From: Saccharothrix sp. NRRL B-16348
GTDB taxonomy: Bacteria; Actinomycetota; Actinomycetes; Mycobacteriales; Pseudonocardiaceae
DNA length: 64,000 bases
Assembly: GCF_001280085.1 (NCBI RefSeq)
Contig: NZ_LGED01000200.1
Span: 136,679 to 200,678, forward strand
Direction of reading: 5' to 3'
Part shown: positions 7,836-16,428 of the stretch, in pieces
How positions within the stretch are numbered: the first letter of the stretch is position 1
Layout: each line of letters opens with the position of its first letter
Position numbers and translations under genes: made by a program
Notes under the pieces: model-generated
What the model was told of the DNA's origin: nothing
Databases searched by the model: none
The model's input: the letters and a program-made list of their open reading frames with translations, nothing else

Positions 7836-10084
7836 TGGCCGTTGCCGCGCGACTCGGACGGCGCAGGGTGCCGGTGGTGTTGCAGGCAAGCCGCGCAGAG
7901 TGCGGCGTCGCGTGCCTGACCATGGTGCTCAACCACCACGGTCACACGATCTCGCCGCAGGAGGTGCGGCGGTTGTGCCCGGTCGGCCGTGACGGGATCA
8001 GCGCGGGCGTCATGGTCCGAGCCGCCAAGCAGCTGGGTCTGCGGGCCGGCGGCTACCCGGCGGTCCCGGCCGTCTTCGACCAGGTGCCGCTGCCGGTGAT
8101 CGCGCACTGGGAGGACGACCACTTCGTCGTCGTGGAACGCATCTCCGACCGCGGCGTCGACCTGGTGGACCCCCGGCTCGGACGGCGGCGGCTGTCGCCC
8201 GCGGAGTTCGCCGCCGGGCTGGGCAAGGTCGTGCTCAGCGTCCGACCCGCCGATGGCACGAAGCCCGGCGGCCAACGCGCCGAACCGTTCTGGCGCCGCT
8301 ACCTGCGGTCGCTGCTCGCGCTGCCCGGCATCCGCGGGCTGCTGGCGCAGGTGCTGCTGGTGAGCCTGGTCGCGCAGGCGCTCGTGGTCGCGATGCCGCT
8401 GGCCACCAAGCTCGTAATCGACGAGACGGCCACCCTGCGCGGCTCGTCGCTGATGACCCTGCTCGGCCTGGGCGTGCTGGTCGTGGCCGTCGCGCAACTG
8501 GTCACCGGCCTGCTGCGGGCGGCGTTGCTCGTCGGGTTGCAGGGCAGGCTCGACACCCAGGCCCTGCTCGGGTTCAGCGCGCACCTGCTGCGGCTGCCGA
8601 TGCGGTTCTTCGAACAACGCAGCACCGGCGACCTGGTGACCCGGTTCGGCAGCATCGCCATGCTGCGCGAGCTCATGACCGGGCAGACCCTGGGCTCGCT
8701 GCTCGACGCCGTGCTCGTGCTGACCTACCTCGGCCTGTTGTTCTTCGTCGACCTGACCGTCGCGCTCGCGGTGCTGGCCGTCGCCGTCGCCGTGGTCGTG
8801 CTGCTGTGGAGCACGACCCGGGTGGTGCGCGAACGCATGGCGCTGGACCTGGCCACGCAGTCCGAAGCCCAGGGCTACCTGGTGGAGATGCTCGAAGGCA
8901 TGAGCACCGTCAAGGCCGCTGCGGCCGAGGGCCGCGCCATGGGCAGGCTGTCGACCCTGGTGTCCACCTGGACGTCGGTCACCCTGCGCCGCGGCTACCT
9001 CGCCTCCACCATCGACGCGGTCACCTCGACGTTGCGCTTCGTGACACCGCTGCTGGTGCTGTGGCTGTGCCTGACCCGGGTGCTCGACGGCACCCTGTCA
9101 CCCGGCACCATGCTCGCGGTCACCTGGCTGGCCGCCGCGATCCTCACCCCGCTGGCCTCGGTCGCGGTCAACGGCCAACGCCTGCAACTGGCCGGCGCGC
9201 AGCTACAACGCCTCGCCGACGTGCTCGACACCGCCGCCGAGCCGCGACCCGAGCCCTCCGCAGACGCAGCGCCGCTGCGGTTACGGGGTGCGATCGAACT
9301 CGACCGGGTCGGCTTCGGTTACGACCCCTACAGCCCCGCGGTCCTGCACGACGTCACCGTCACCATCCACCCCGGTCAACGCGTCGCCGTGGTCGGCTCC
9401 ACCGGCTCGGGCAAGACCACTTTCGGCATGCTCCTGCTCGGCCTCTACACGCCCACGGCGGGCACCATCCGCTTCGACGGCCACGACACCGGCATACTCG
9501 ACCCGCGCACACTACGCGGCCAGATCGGCGTGGTCTTGCAGGAGCCGTTCGTGTTCAGCGGCACCATCCGCGACAACATCACCCTGCACGACCCGGCGAT
9601 CACCGACGAGGAGATCGCGCGGGCCGCGCGACTGGCCGGGCTGCACGACGAGATCACCGGCATGCCCCAGGGCTACGCCACCCGCCTGGCCCAACGCGGC
9701 ACCGGGCTGTCCGGCGGCCAACGCCAACGACTCGCCCTGGCCCGCGCCCTCGTACGCCGACCCGCCGTGCTGCTGCTCGACGAGGCCACCAGCCACCTCG
9801 ACGCCGTCACCGAGGCCCAAGTCCACCGCAACCTCGCCGACCAGCGCTGCACCCAGATCGTCATCGCCCACCGGCTCAGCACCGTCCGCGACGCCGACAA
9901 GATCCTCGTCCTGCACGACGGACGTCTGGTCGAAACCGGCACCCACGACGAACTGCTCACCCGTGACGGGCACTACACCGCGCTGGTCACCGCACAACTC
10001 GACCAGCCCACGACCGCACCACAAGTGCCCACACCAGCCAACTCCGCGACAGCGGAGACCACCCACGGCAACGGAAGGAGGTGA
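7835..10084 (+). CDS. Peptidase-containing ABC transporter (C39 bacteriocin-type exporter)
   Basis: The 749-aa protein cleaves a double-glycine leader and exports the mature peptide. Residues 12-140 are a C39 peptidase domain with catalytic Cys23 (SRAECGVACL), His in WEDDHFVVV and Asp in DLVDPRLG. Residues about 160-440 hold the six-helix transmembrane domain. Residues about 490-735 are the ATPase, with Walker A GSTGSGKTT near 523, the LSGGQRQRLALARAL signature, Walker B VLLLDEATSHLD and the H-loop IVIAHRLST. Length and order match peptidase-containing exporters of lantibiotic and bacteriocin systems. Its ATG overlaps the stop of the small membrane protein, and a GG-leader peptide gene lies 7 bp after it. 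Confidence 0.93.
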   Translation: MAVAARLGRRRVPVVLQASRAECGVACLTMVLNHHGHTISPQEVRRLCPVGRDGISAGVMVRAAKQLGLRAGGYPAVPAVFDQVPLPVIAHWEDDHFVVVERISDRGVDLVDPRLGRRRLSPAEFAAGLGKVVLSVRPADGTKPGGQRAEPFWRRYLRSLLALPGIRGLLAQVLLVSLVAQALVVAMPLATKLVIDETATLRGSSLMTLLGLGVLVVAVAQLVTGLLRAALLVGLQGRLDTQALLGFSAHLLRLPMRFFEQRSTGDLVTRFGSIAMLRELMTGQTLGSLLDAVLVLTYLGLLFFVDLTVALAVLAVAVAVVVLLWSTTRVVRERMALDLATQSEAQGYLVEMLEGMSTVKAAAAEGRAMGRLSTLVSTWTSVTLRRGYLASTIDAVTSTLRFVTPLLVLWLCLTRVLDGTLSPGTMLAVTWLAAAILTPLASVAVNGQRLQLAGAQLQRLADVLDTAAEPRPEPSADAAPLRLRGAIELDRVGFGYDPYSPAVLHDVTVTIHPGQRVAVVGSTGSGKTTFGMLLLGLYTPTAGTIRFDGHDTGILDPRTLRGQIGVVLQEPFVFSGTIRDNITLHDPAITDEEIARAARLAGLHDEITGMPQGYATRLAQRGTGLSGGQRQRLALARALVRRPAVLLLDEATSHLDAVTEAQVHRNLADQRCTQIVIAHRLSTVRDADKILVLHDGRLVETGTHDELLTRDGHYTALVTAQLDQPTTAPQVPTPANSATAETTHGNGRR

Positions 10085-10091
10085 ACCCACC

Positions 10092-10211
10092 ATGGAGGAG
10101 ATCCTGGAGCTGACCGACACCGAGCTCGACACGGTCGTCGGCGGCCAGGGCGACGTCAGCACGTGCGCCGCCACCCCGGACGGCGTCTGCGTGTGCAGCG
10201 CCACCGTGTAA
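10092..10211 (+). CDS. 39-aa secreted peptide precursor with a double-glycine leader
   Basis: The ATG follows an exceptionally strong ribosome binding site (GGAAGGAGGTGA, 10074-10085). The peptide divides into an 18-residue acidic leader ending in the C39-type site (LTDTELDTVVGG) and a 21-residue core starting QGDVSTCAATPDG and ending VCVCSATV. The core holds three Cys and several Ser/Thr, the raw material for lanthionine, disulfide or other modification. The adjacent upstream gene encodes the matching C39 exporter. No lanthionine synthetase, cyclodehydratase or radical SAM gene is visible in the neighbourhood, so the product may be unmodified, disulfide-bonded, or modified by enzymes encoded elsewhere. 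It ends at TAA and is closed by a terminator hairpin. Confidence 0.8.
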   Translation: MEEILELTDTELDTVVGGQGDVSTCAATPDGVCVCSATV

Positions 10212-10245
10212 CCCCGACCAACCACTGCAGGTGGTCGAGGCACAA

Positions 10246-10290
10246 CCGGTGGTGAGCGGGCCAGCTTGACCCTAGCCCGCTCACCACCGG
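10246..10290 (+). terminator. Terminator hairpin after the peptide gene
   Basis: Perfect 16-bp arms (10246-10261 CCGGTGGTGAGCGGGC and 10275-10290) flank a 13-nt loop. There is no U-tract, which is common in high-GC actinomycetes. It lies 34 bp after the peptide stop codon and should end the ArsR-exporter-peptide transcript. Confidence 0.75.
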
Positions 10291-10479
10291 CCCTCACAGG
10301 GCCGACCACATCGACCCCGCGCTCATCCTTGCAGCCACACGCGCCGATCGCAGCCACCCGACAGCCACAGGTTCGCGACGAGCCCTCCGCGGACATCGAC
10401 CACGGCTCGGAGCTGACCACCGCACCGTTCCAGCACGAATCACGTTCCGACGGTGTCAGGACCGGTCGGCACCGCGATG

Positions 10480-11460
10480 ACGTCGGGATGGGCGTCGGCC
10501 CGTCGGGCCTGGTCGCGGAGAGCGACTACGCCGCGCTGGACGAGGAGCGGCTGGCACGGGGGCAGCGGATCGCGCCGGAGGGCAACGCCCACCAGTCGGA
10601 GCTGTCGCCGAACCGGAAGTTCATGATCGGCACCGACGAGGACTTCAGCCCGTACCGCGTCACGGCGAGGATCGACTCCGGCCCGTACGCCGGTCAGGAG
10701 TACAACGCCACGTCCGCGGCCTACACCAAGCCGATCGACGACACCACGACGATCAGCGGCGGCAGCACGTACGTCGGGCAGGCGTGCGCGGCGCTCCCGC
10801 CCGGCACCGGCACGGCCCTGGTCGAACGCGGCGTGTGCACGTTCCAGGCGAAGCTGGACAACATCATGGCCGCCGGCTACACGGCGGGGATCGTGTTCCA
10901 GAACGTCCGGTCGGACTGCCTGGGCGGGTCCACGATGGCCGCGGAAGGTCCCATCCCGTACGTGTTCGTCGACCGGTACGCGGGCCTGCGGCTGCTGGGC
11001 GTGCCCGGTGTGACGGAGGCGAACGCGTGCACCACGCCGACGCCCGCGGCCGGCGGCGAGTCGACCACGATCCAGTCCGTCTTCGACGGGTGGGATTACG
11101 TGCGCCTGTTCGGCACCGACATACCCAGGTCCGGGACCGGCTCGATCCGGCAGTTCGACACCTACACGGTGCCCGAGGCGCAGGACCCGGCCTACGCGCG
11201 CGGGTTCGGTGACCTGTCGGTCCACGAGGTGGCCATGGACCCGGAGAACAACAAGCTCGCCTACCTGTCGTACTACGCCGCCGGGCTGCGGGTCGTGGAG
11301 TACGGGCGCGACGGCATCCGGGAGGTGGGCGCCTTCATCGACGAGGGAGGCAACAACTTCTGGGGCGTCGAGGTCTGGCGGGACGAGACGGGGGAGCAGT
11401 ACGTGCTCGCCGGCGACCGCGACTTCGGCCTCTACGTCTTCCACTACGACGGCCGATCAG
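10480..11460 (+). pseudogene. Remnant of a secreted PA-domain protein, N-terminus lost
   Basis: The frame encodes a recognisable protease-associated (PA) domain segment: 'GQACAALPPGTGTALVERG', 'AAGYTAGIVFQNV', then 'IPYVFVDRYAGLRLL'. It is followed by the C-terminal LVIVD-type repeat stretch 'LSVHEVAMDPENNKLAYLSYYAAGLRVVEY' (split here: it continues into 'VLAGDRDFGLYVFHYDG'). Full-length relatives are large secreted proteins with a signal peptide and further repeats before the PA domain. Here the open frame upstream is low-complexity with no signal peptide, no ribosome binding site and no start I can support. The ending after 'FHYDG' also turns into unrelated sequence. I therefore call it a fragment, probably left by a deletion at the end of the peptide operon. 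Confidence 0.6.
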
Positions 11461-11487
11461 GGGTCCGTCGGGACACCTTGACGACCT

Positions 11488-11504
11488 ATACCCCTAGGGG
11501 GTTA
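11488..11504. promoter_or_regulatory. TACCCC-TA-GGGG box (CsoR-like operator type)
   Basis: ATACCCCTAGGGGGTTA is a near-palindrome of the type bound by CsoR-family copper repressors. It lies about 42 bp before the GTG start of the serine hydrolase gene, inside its likely promoter. The same box type recurs at 18414, 47360, 50675, 53557, 53604, 63826 and 63862. Confidence 0.5.
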
Positions 11505-11545
11505 ACGTATCGACGATTCCGAGTCAGGTCTGTGGGGGTGCGGAC

Positions 11546-12661
11546 GTGAGTGTCGACGGGTTCGTCGCGAGCGGGTACGAGAAGGTCAGCCAGGTCTTCA
11601 CGGATCTGGTCGACGAAGGCCGGGAGACCGGTGCCAGCTTGTCGGTGTGGGCTGGTGGGCGCGAGGTCGTCCACTTGAACGGTGGCTGGCTGGATGTGGC
11701 GCGGAGTCGTCCCTGGCGTGGTGACACGCTGGTCACCACGTACTCGACGTCCAAGCCGTTCGCCGCGCTCACGGCTCTTGCCGCGGTCGCCAATGGCGCG
11801 CTGTCACTGGATGAACCGGTAGCGACCTACTGGACGGAGTACGCGACCGGTGGCAAGGAGGGCACGACGCTGCGGCAGATCCTGACCCACAGGGCGGGTC
11901 TGCCGGCGTTCCCGCGGTCAGCCGGCGAAGTCGACCTCTTGGACGACATAGGGCTGCGGCGGGTGCTCGCGGAGGCCACGGCGGAATCCGCGCCTGGATC
12001 GGTCCTCGCCGAGCACGCGCTGACGTACGGTCACCTGATCGACGGTGTACTCCGTGCGGCCACGGGCCGGTCGCTGGGGGAGATCTACGCCGACGTGATC
12101 CGCCCAGTGCTGGACATCGACGCCTGGTTCGGCGTTCCGGAGCGTCACCTGGACCGCGTGGCCGAGCTCGAACTGGGCGTCGACGGCAGCGCCGACGACC
12201 TCGTGGCTGAGGTCGCATCCTCCTACGAACGGGCGCTCGCCATACCCGCGGGTGCGCTGGACCCGGCTCGGCTGAACTCGCCGGACTGGCACCAAGCGGT
12301 GTTCGGCGCGAGTGGCCTGCACGCCTCGGCGACGGCATTGGCGAAGTTCTACGCAAGCCTCACGGCCGAGGACGGACCGGTCCGTCGGCTGCTGGGGGCG
12401 GAACTGCACGCCGAGTACCTGACGTCCCAGGTGTGCGGTTACGACGAGGTCGTCGGCACGACGGTCAACTGGACGCTGGGCTTGTTCCGCACGGACTCGT
12501 TCATCGGCCTGGGTGGATTCGGCGGGTCGGCTGCCTGGTGGTCGCTGCGCAACGACCACGCGGTGGGTTACGTGACCCGCCGTCTCCACGATCACTCCCG
12601 GATCGCCGAGATCGCCGCAGTGCTGGGTGACGACATCAACCTCCAGGTCACTTGCCGCTGA
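11546..12661 (+). CDS. Beta-lactamase-family serine hydrolase (EstB-like esterase)
   Basis: The 371-aa protein belongs to the class C beta-lactamase/penicillin-binding-like hydrolases. The catalytic S-x-x-K appears as STSK in TTYSTSKPFAAL near residue 73, the Tyr motif as YGHLIDGVLRA, and a C-terminal 'GLGGFGGSAAWW' supplies the third active-site strand. There is no signal peptide, so it is probably a cytoplasmic esterase or amidase rather than an exported beta-lactamase. GTG 11546 was chosen because the family N-terminus begins here (GFVASGYEKVSQVF). A CsoR-like box lies in its promoter, so copper- or metal-linked control is possible. Substrate unknown. Confidence 0.85.
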   Translation: MSVDGFVASGYEKVSQVFTDLVDEGRETGASLSVWAGGREVVHLNGGWLDVARSRPWRGDTLVTTYSTSKPFAALTALAAVANGALSLDEPVATYWTEYATGGKEGTTLRQILTHRAGLPAFPRSAGEVDLLDDIGLRRVLAEATAESAPGSVLAEHALTYGHLIDGVLRAATGRSLGEIYADVIRPVLDIDAWFGVPERHLDRVAELELGVDGSADDLVAEVASSYERALAIPAGALDPARLNSPDWHQAVFGASGLHASATALAKFYASLTAEDGPVRRLLGAELHAEYLTSQVCGYDEVVGTTVNWTLGLFRTDSFIGLGGFGGSAAWWSLRNDHAVGYVTRRLHDHSRIAEIAAVLGDDINLQVTCR

Positions 12662-12696
12662 GCGAGTCGCCGGTCTACGTCGACTCAGCTCACGCC

Positions 12697-14211
12697 TCAT
12701 GCGCCGACCAAGACGGTTCGACGCCGCGCCCTGGTGCAGGCGACGTAAAGCATCCGGTCGATCTCCTCGGTGTGGAGAAGACCCGTGCGGAGTCGCGCAT
12801 GCTCCGTCTCGGACAACGCCACACCCACGGTGTCCCACTCTCCACCTTTGGCCTGGTGCGTCGTGAGTCCGAGCACCGGCTGATCATCGCGGGCCAGCCG
12901 TGTGGCGAGGGCGGCCAAGCGTCCGGTGTGGGCAGGGTGAGCACGCCGCAGCGGACGTGGAGAGACGTCCTTGATGATGTCCGCCAACTCTGCGTACGCG
13001 CTGTTGACGGACGCGGCCCCGGTTGCGAGCAGGTCGAGGACTCGTTGGAGCTCACCGTGCAGCTGGTCCGGGATCGCAGGATCCGTAATGGCCAAGGCGA
13101 GAAGCGCGTCGGCCAGGTAGGTGGCCGGCTGGCCGAGTACGGTGCTGGTCATGTGATTCAGGAGGAGGGTGGCGGCGGCCTCCTCGGCGCCACCTTTGAA
13201 CGACTGGAACGCAAGTGGCAGGATCTGATCGCTTGTGGTCCACAGTTGCTTCCACATGACGGCCAAGACGACGTCCACGTCGTTCGCGACAATGGCCTGG
13301 CCGATCGTGTCCAGGGTGACGCCGTGTCCGGCTCGAAGGTCCTCTGCGAGCTTCCGCTGGGACGGGGCACGCCATCGGAAGGATTGGGTCAGCGCAAGGG
13401 TGCGAGTGCCCGTGCGGTCCAGGAGTTCGGGGATCGCTTCAGGGCGTGCGCCGCGAAAGACGTAGAGGGCTTGCCACGGATCCCCGACCAAGGTGATCGA
13501 CAAGTCGGCTTGCACGGCCAACTCGATGATCTTGAGGTCGAGGTCGTTGGCATCGAAGACTTCATCGACGATCAACGCACGAGTCGTTTCTGCCAACCGC
13601 GCGCGGACTCGCTCTGCGATGTCGGTGTCCTCCAAAGCGGCGTCGAGCGCGTCCCGGACGTCCTGATGCGTACAGATGCCTTCCTCGAGACGGCTGTCGA
13701 TCACTTCAAGCAGTACGCGCGAAGCCTTGTGGCGCAGCACGCCCACGAACTTGATCTCACCGGAGTCCACGACAACCTCGTATGACTCGTCGGTCCACTC
13801 GGCCCGGCCGAAAGCGGTCCAACTGTCGACAACGGTGAGTTCCGTGTGTCCGGTCGGCCAACGCAGCAGCCCGCTGTCCAGCAGATCGCGCAACAGGTCG
13901 TTCATGATCGTATCCAGCGTCACGATGCGATGCGGCCAGCCGAGGGAGGCCGGTCCCCAGATGCGCTTGACCCGTCGCTGCAGGTTCCAGGTGGCCGCAC
14001 GGGTGAAGCTGACGGCGGTCACCGCCCGGTGATCGGTGCGTGCCTCGGGGGCGAATCGCAGCACTCCGAATCGCTGGGCGGCGACCGTCGTCTTGCCTGT
14101 ACCGGGTCCCGCGTCGATGAACAGGCGCTTCTCCGTGCTGGCACCGGCGACGGCCTGCTGGCTGGTGAGGTCGGCCGCCCGCACGTCACTCGTCGCTGGT
14201 TCGCGCGTCAC
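12697..14211 (-). CDS. gajB: UvrD-like helicase, probable Gabija component GajB
   Basis: A 504-aa superfamily 1 helicase. Walker A is [15 protein letters not shown] near residue 35, motif II is ALIVDEVFD, motif III/IV is [14 protein letters not shown], motif V is [14 protein letters not shown] and motif VI is [10 protein letters not shown]. It is shorter than UvrD/PcrA (about 700 aa) and close to the roughly 500 aa of GajB. It overlaps by 4 bp (ATGA) the end of an OLD-family nuclease gene, which is the standard gajA-gajB order. In Gabija, GajA senses nucleotide depletion and cuts DNA, and GajB uses ssDNA-stimulated ATPase activity to support it. Assignment rests on the pair rather than on either protein alone. 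Confidence 0.8.
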   Translation of the reverse strand: MTREPATSDVRAADLTSQQAVAGASTEKRLFIDAGPGTGKTTVAAQRFGVLRFAPEARTDHRAVTAVSFTRAATWNLQRRVKRIWGPASLGWPHRIVTLDTIMNDLLRDLLDSGLLRWPTGHTELTVVDSWTAFGRAEWTDESYEVVVDSGEIKFVGVLRHKASRVLLEVIDSRLEEGICTHQDVRDALDAALEDTDIAERVRARLAETTRALIVDEVFDANDLDLKIIELAVQADLSITLVGDPWQALYVFRGARPEAIPELLDRTGTRTLALTQSFRWRAPSQRKLAEDLRAGHGVTLDTIGQAIVANDVDVVLAVMWKQLWTTSDQILPLAFQSFKGGAEEAAATLLLNHMTSTVLGQPATYLADALLALAITDPAIPDQLHGELQRVLDLLATGAASVNSAYAELADIIKDVSPRPLRRAHPAHTGRLAALATRLARDDQPVLGLTTHQAKGGEWDTVGVALSETEHARLRTGLLHTEEIDRMLYVACTRARRRTVLVGA

Positions 14212-16178
14212 TCCGGTCCGTCCTCGACCACCGACTCACCCGGCGATTCCCCAGGCGCGTCGGCCGCGGCTGTGACCGGCGTCGGGTAGAGGAAGTCGAA
14301 GATCTCCGCGAAGTGCGAGGGCACCGCCAAGCTCACCGCGTTGGAATAGCGCTGGTCCGCGAGTCGGGCGGCCAAGGCCAGCGCGAACTCGCCCTTCCGG
14401 GGTGCTCCCGGCCCCTGCGGTGTCGCCGGCCGGCTCTTGGTGGCCTTGCGAGCGCTGCGGAACAGCTCGTGGATCACAGCGGTGTCCAATGGATCAGGTA
14501 CGGCGAGGTCAAGTTCCCCGAGGGCGACCGCGATGTGGGCCTCATTGCCTTCGACGATCGATGGTTCAAGCGTCGGGTGGCTGTGCACCACTTTGACCAC
14601 CAGCGGATCGTGGGCTTCGTCCGTCAGCCATGAGGGCGGTGTGGGTAGCTCGTCGAGGGGTTTGTCGCTGTCGCGCAGCACGGCCAATCGGTCGCACAGT
14701 TCGTGTCCGCGGGTCGCGAGCAGGCGTACCGCCCAGGGGCCCACCTTGGTGCCCATCGGCACGATGCTCAATGCGTCGACGAACGACTGCTTGTCGATGT
14801 CGGATCCCGCCCAGGCCCAGCCGAACTCGCGGACCAAGGCGGCGTCGGTGACTCCTTCGACCAGCAGCAGTCGTTCAGCGAAGAGGGCGGCCGAACGACT
14901 CGCGTCCAGGTGCAACCTGGTCTTGCGCAGTACTTCCGCGCGGTCCGGGATGTCGAGTTGCGCGATGCCCCGGCACACGCGACGTCCTCCTCGGTCACGC
15001 CGGAGGACGACGATGTCCTCGGGAGCGCACGAGGTGATGATGTCGGTGGCGTGGCTGGAGAGGATGATCTGCAGCTCGGGCCGCTGGCGGACGATCCGCT
15101 GCAGGTACCGCGCCAGGGAGTGCTGCAGCTGTGGGTGCAGGTGCGCTTCGGGCTCTTCGATCAGCACCGTGACGTGCAGAGGACGAGACGGAAAGAACGA
15201 GTCCTCTTCGCTTTCACGCTCCGCCTGGGCCTGGAGCAGCCGGGCCTCCGCCTCGGCGGCCACCTGCGACTCCGACGGTGACGAGGCCGGTTCGGTGGCG
15301 GTGCCCTCCGGGGTGGTCGCCGTCTCGGTGGGGGCGGTTGGAGCTTCGGCCTCTCTCGCGGCGCGCTGCTGGTCTGGGATCGCCGCCAGCGTGACGGCGA
15401 TGTGGAGCAGGTTGACGTACCCGAGCCCCGAGACTTCGAGCGGTCGGGCGTGCTCACGTCCTTCGAGTACCGCGAGCATCAACTCCAGGACCCTGGCCAA
15501 GTAGGTGTCGTCGATGACTTGACCGCGCACGTAAGGCCAGTTGCGGGCCACACCGGCGGACAACGACTGGAGATGGTCCGCGATCCGCTGTTCCACGGCC
15601 TGGATGAGTCCGTCGTCGGTGAGCTGTTCGAGCAGGTGCGACGCTCGCGCTCGTAATCCGCCCAGGTCGCGACCTTTACCCGTGTTCTGCTGCTGTGCGC
15701 GAAGCAGTTCGACGAGGATTCGCGCCTCGCGACGCGCGAGCTCGTCGACCGGATTGCGTCCAGCCGGCAGGTACACGAGCCGGAACGAGTCGGCCAGATC
15801 GCTGTGCACGAGCCACTCTGTCGACACCCTGCCCAGATCGCGCCGCAACCCACGGGTCCAGCCCACCGCGGTCGCTCCCGGAGTGGGCCTCCCTCCGTGA
15901 GCCTGCATCGACCGGCCGAGCGGGCTCTCGTCCGCGAGTTCGGGCGCGAAGGTCCACTCGACCTCCACCGACCTCTCACCGTTGCCCAGCGTGGCGGCGC
16001 TGGGTCCGGCCAGGCGTGGGAAGACCTTCGGATGGGCAAGTTGCAATGCCTCGGCGACGGTGGTCTTGCCCGCACCGTTGGCGCCTACCAGGACGGAGAA
16101 CCGACCGGGCAGTCGAACCTCCAAGTCGTGCTCGGCGCTGGCGCGCAAGCCTCGCACCATCAACTTGCTGAGGTACAC
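14208..16178 (-). CDS. gajA: OLD-family ATP-dependent nuclease, probable Gabija component GajA
   Basis: The 656-aa protein starts like other OLD proteins ([12 protein letters not shown]). It carries Walker [10 protein letters not shown] (residues 32-40), a Walker B region [15 protein letters not shown], the H-loop '[10 protein letters not shown]', then a C-terminal TOPRIM domain with [17 protein letters not shown] and the acidic DxD in [12 protein letters not shown]. This ATPase-TOPRIM order is that of GajA. A charged, low-complexity Glu/Ala/Pro insert (about residues 265-310) makes it longer than typical GajA (about 580 aa). GTG 16178 was chosen for the GGAGG 10 nt upstream; alternatives at 16199 and 16202 add only MMRGGDLR. 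It is co-transcribed with the helicase gene downstream and has no other defence gene attached. Confidence 0.8.
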   Translation of the reverse strand: MYLSKLMVRGLRASAEHDLEVRLPGRFSVLVGANGAGKTTVAEALQLAHPKVFPRLAGPSAATLGNGERSVEVEWTFAPELADESPLGRSMQAHGGRPTPGATAVGWTRGLRRDLGRVSTEWLVHSDLADSFRLVYLPAGRNPVDELARREARILVELLRAQQQNTGKGRDLGGLRARASHLLEQLTDDGLIQAVEQRIADHLQSLSAGVARNWPYVRGQVIDDTYLARVLELMLAVLEGREHARPLEVSGLGYVNLLHIAVTLAAIPDQQRAAREAEAPTAPTETATTPEGTATEPASSPSESQVAAEAEARLLQAQAERESEEDSFFPSRPLHVTVLIEEPEAHLHPQLQHSLARYLQRIVRQRPELQIILSSHATDIITSCAPEDIVVLRRDRGGRRVCRGIAQLDIPDRAEVLRKTRLHLDASRSAALFAERLLLVEGVTDAALVREFGWAWAGSDIDKQSFVDALSIVPMGTKVGPWAVRLLATRGHELCDRLAVLRDSDKPLDELPTPPSWLTDEAHDPLVVKVVHSHPTLEPSIVEGNEAHIAVALGELDLAVPDPLDTAVIHELFRSARKATKSRPATPQGPGAPRKGEFALALAARLADQRYSNAVSLAVPSHFAEIFDFLYPTPVTAAADAPGESPGESVVEDGPE

Positions 16179-16348
16179 CCTGAGATCGCCTCCACGCATC
16201 ACGCCGACCGCACCTGATCATCCACAGGTCAGCAGGGACGTCGGACTCGACCCGACCGTCGTTACAACCGACCCGGCAGCCGCGTGTAGCGGTCGCGGGT
16301 CGGTATGTCGGTGAACGCCGGAGACCTGCGGCATCGGCACTTAAACTG

Positions 16349-16412
16349 AACAGTGCTGTTTGACTTGTCGTCGCGTACGGTCGTACCGTAGCTCGACAGT
16401 GGTGTTCGACTT
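16349..16412. promoter_or_regulatory. Operator cluster of the drug-exporter promoter
   Basis: Three dyads lie in 64 bp. AACAG-TG-CTGTT (16349-16360) is a perfect palindrome. TACGGT-CGT-ACCGTA (16376-16390) is another. The 18-mer ending TGTTTGACTT (16349-16366) is repeated directly, with three changes, at 16395-16412. The repeats end 17 bp before the GTG start of the exporter. This is a plausible binding region for a TetR- or MarR-type repressor, none of which is encoded next to it. Confidence 0.55.
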
Positions 16413-16428
16413 AACCGAGGGAGATCCG

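Noticed and set aside
11488..11504. A rho-independent terminator at the TACCCC-TA-GGGG box
   Set aside because: The arms are short and no T-tract follows; the same sequence type occurs in copper promoters, so an operator fits better.
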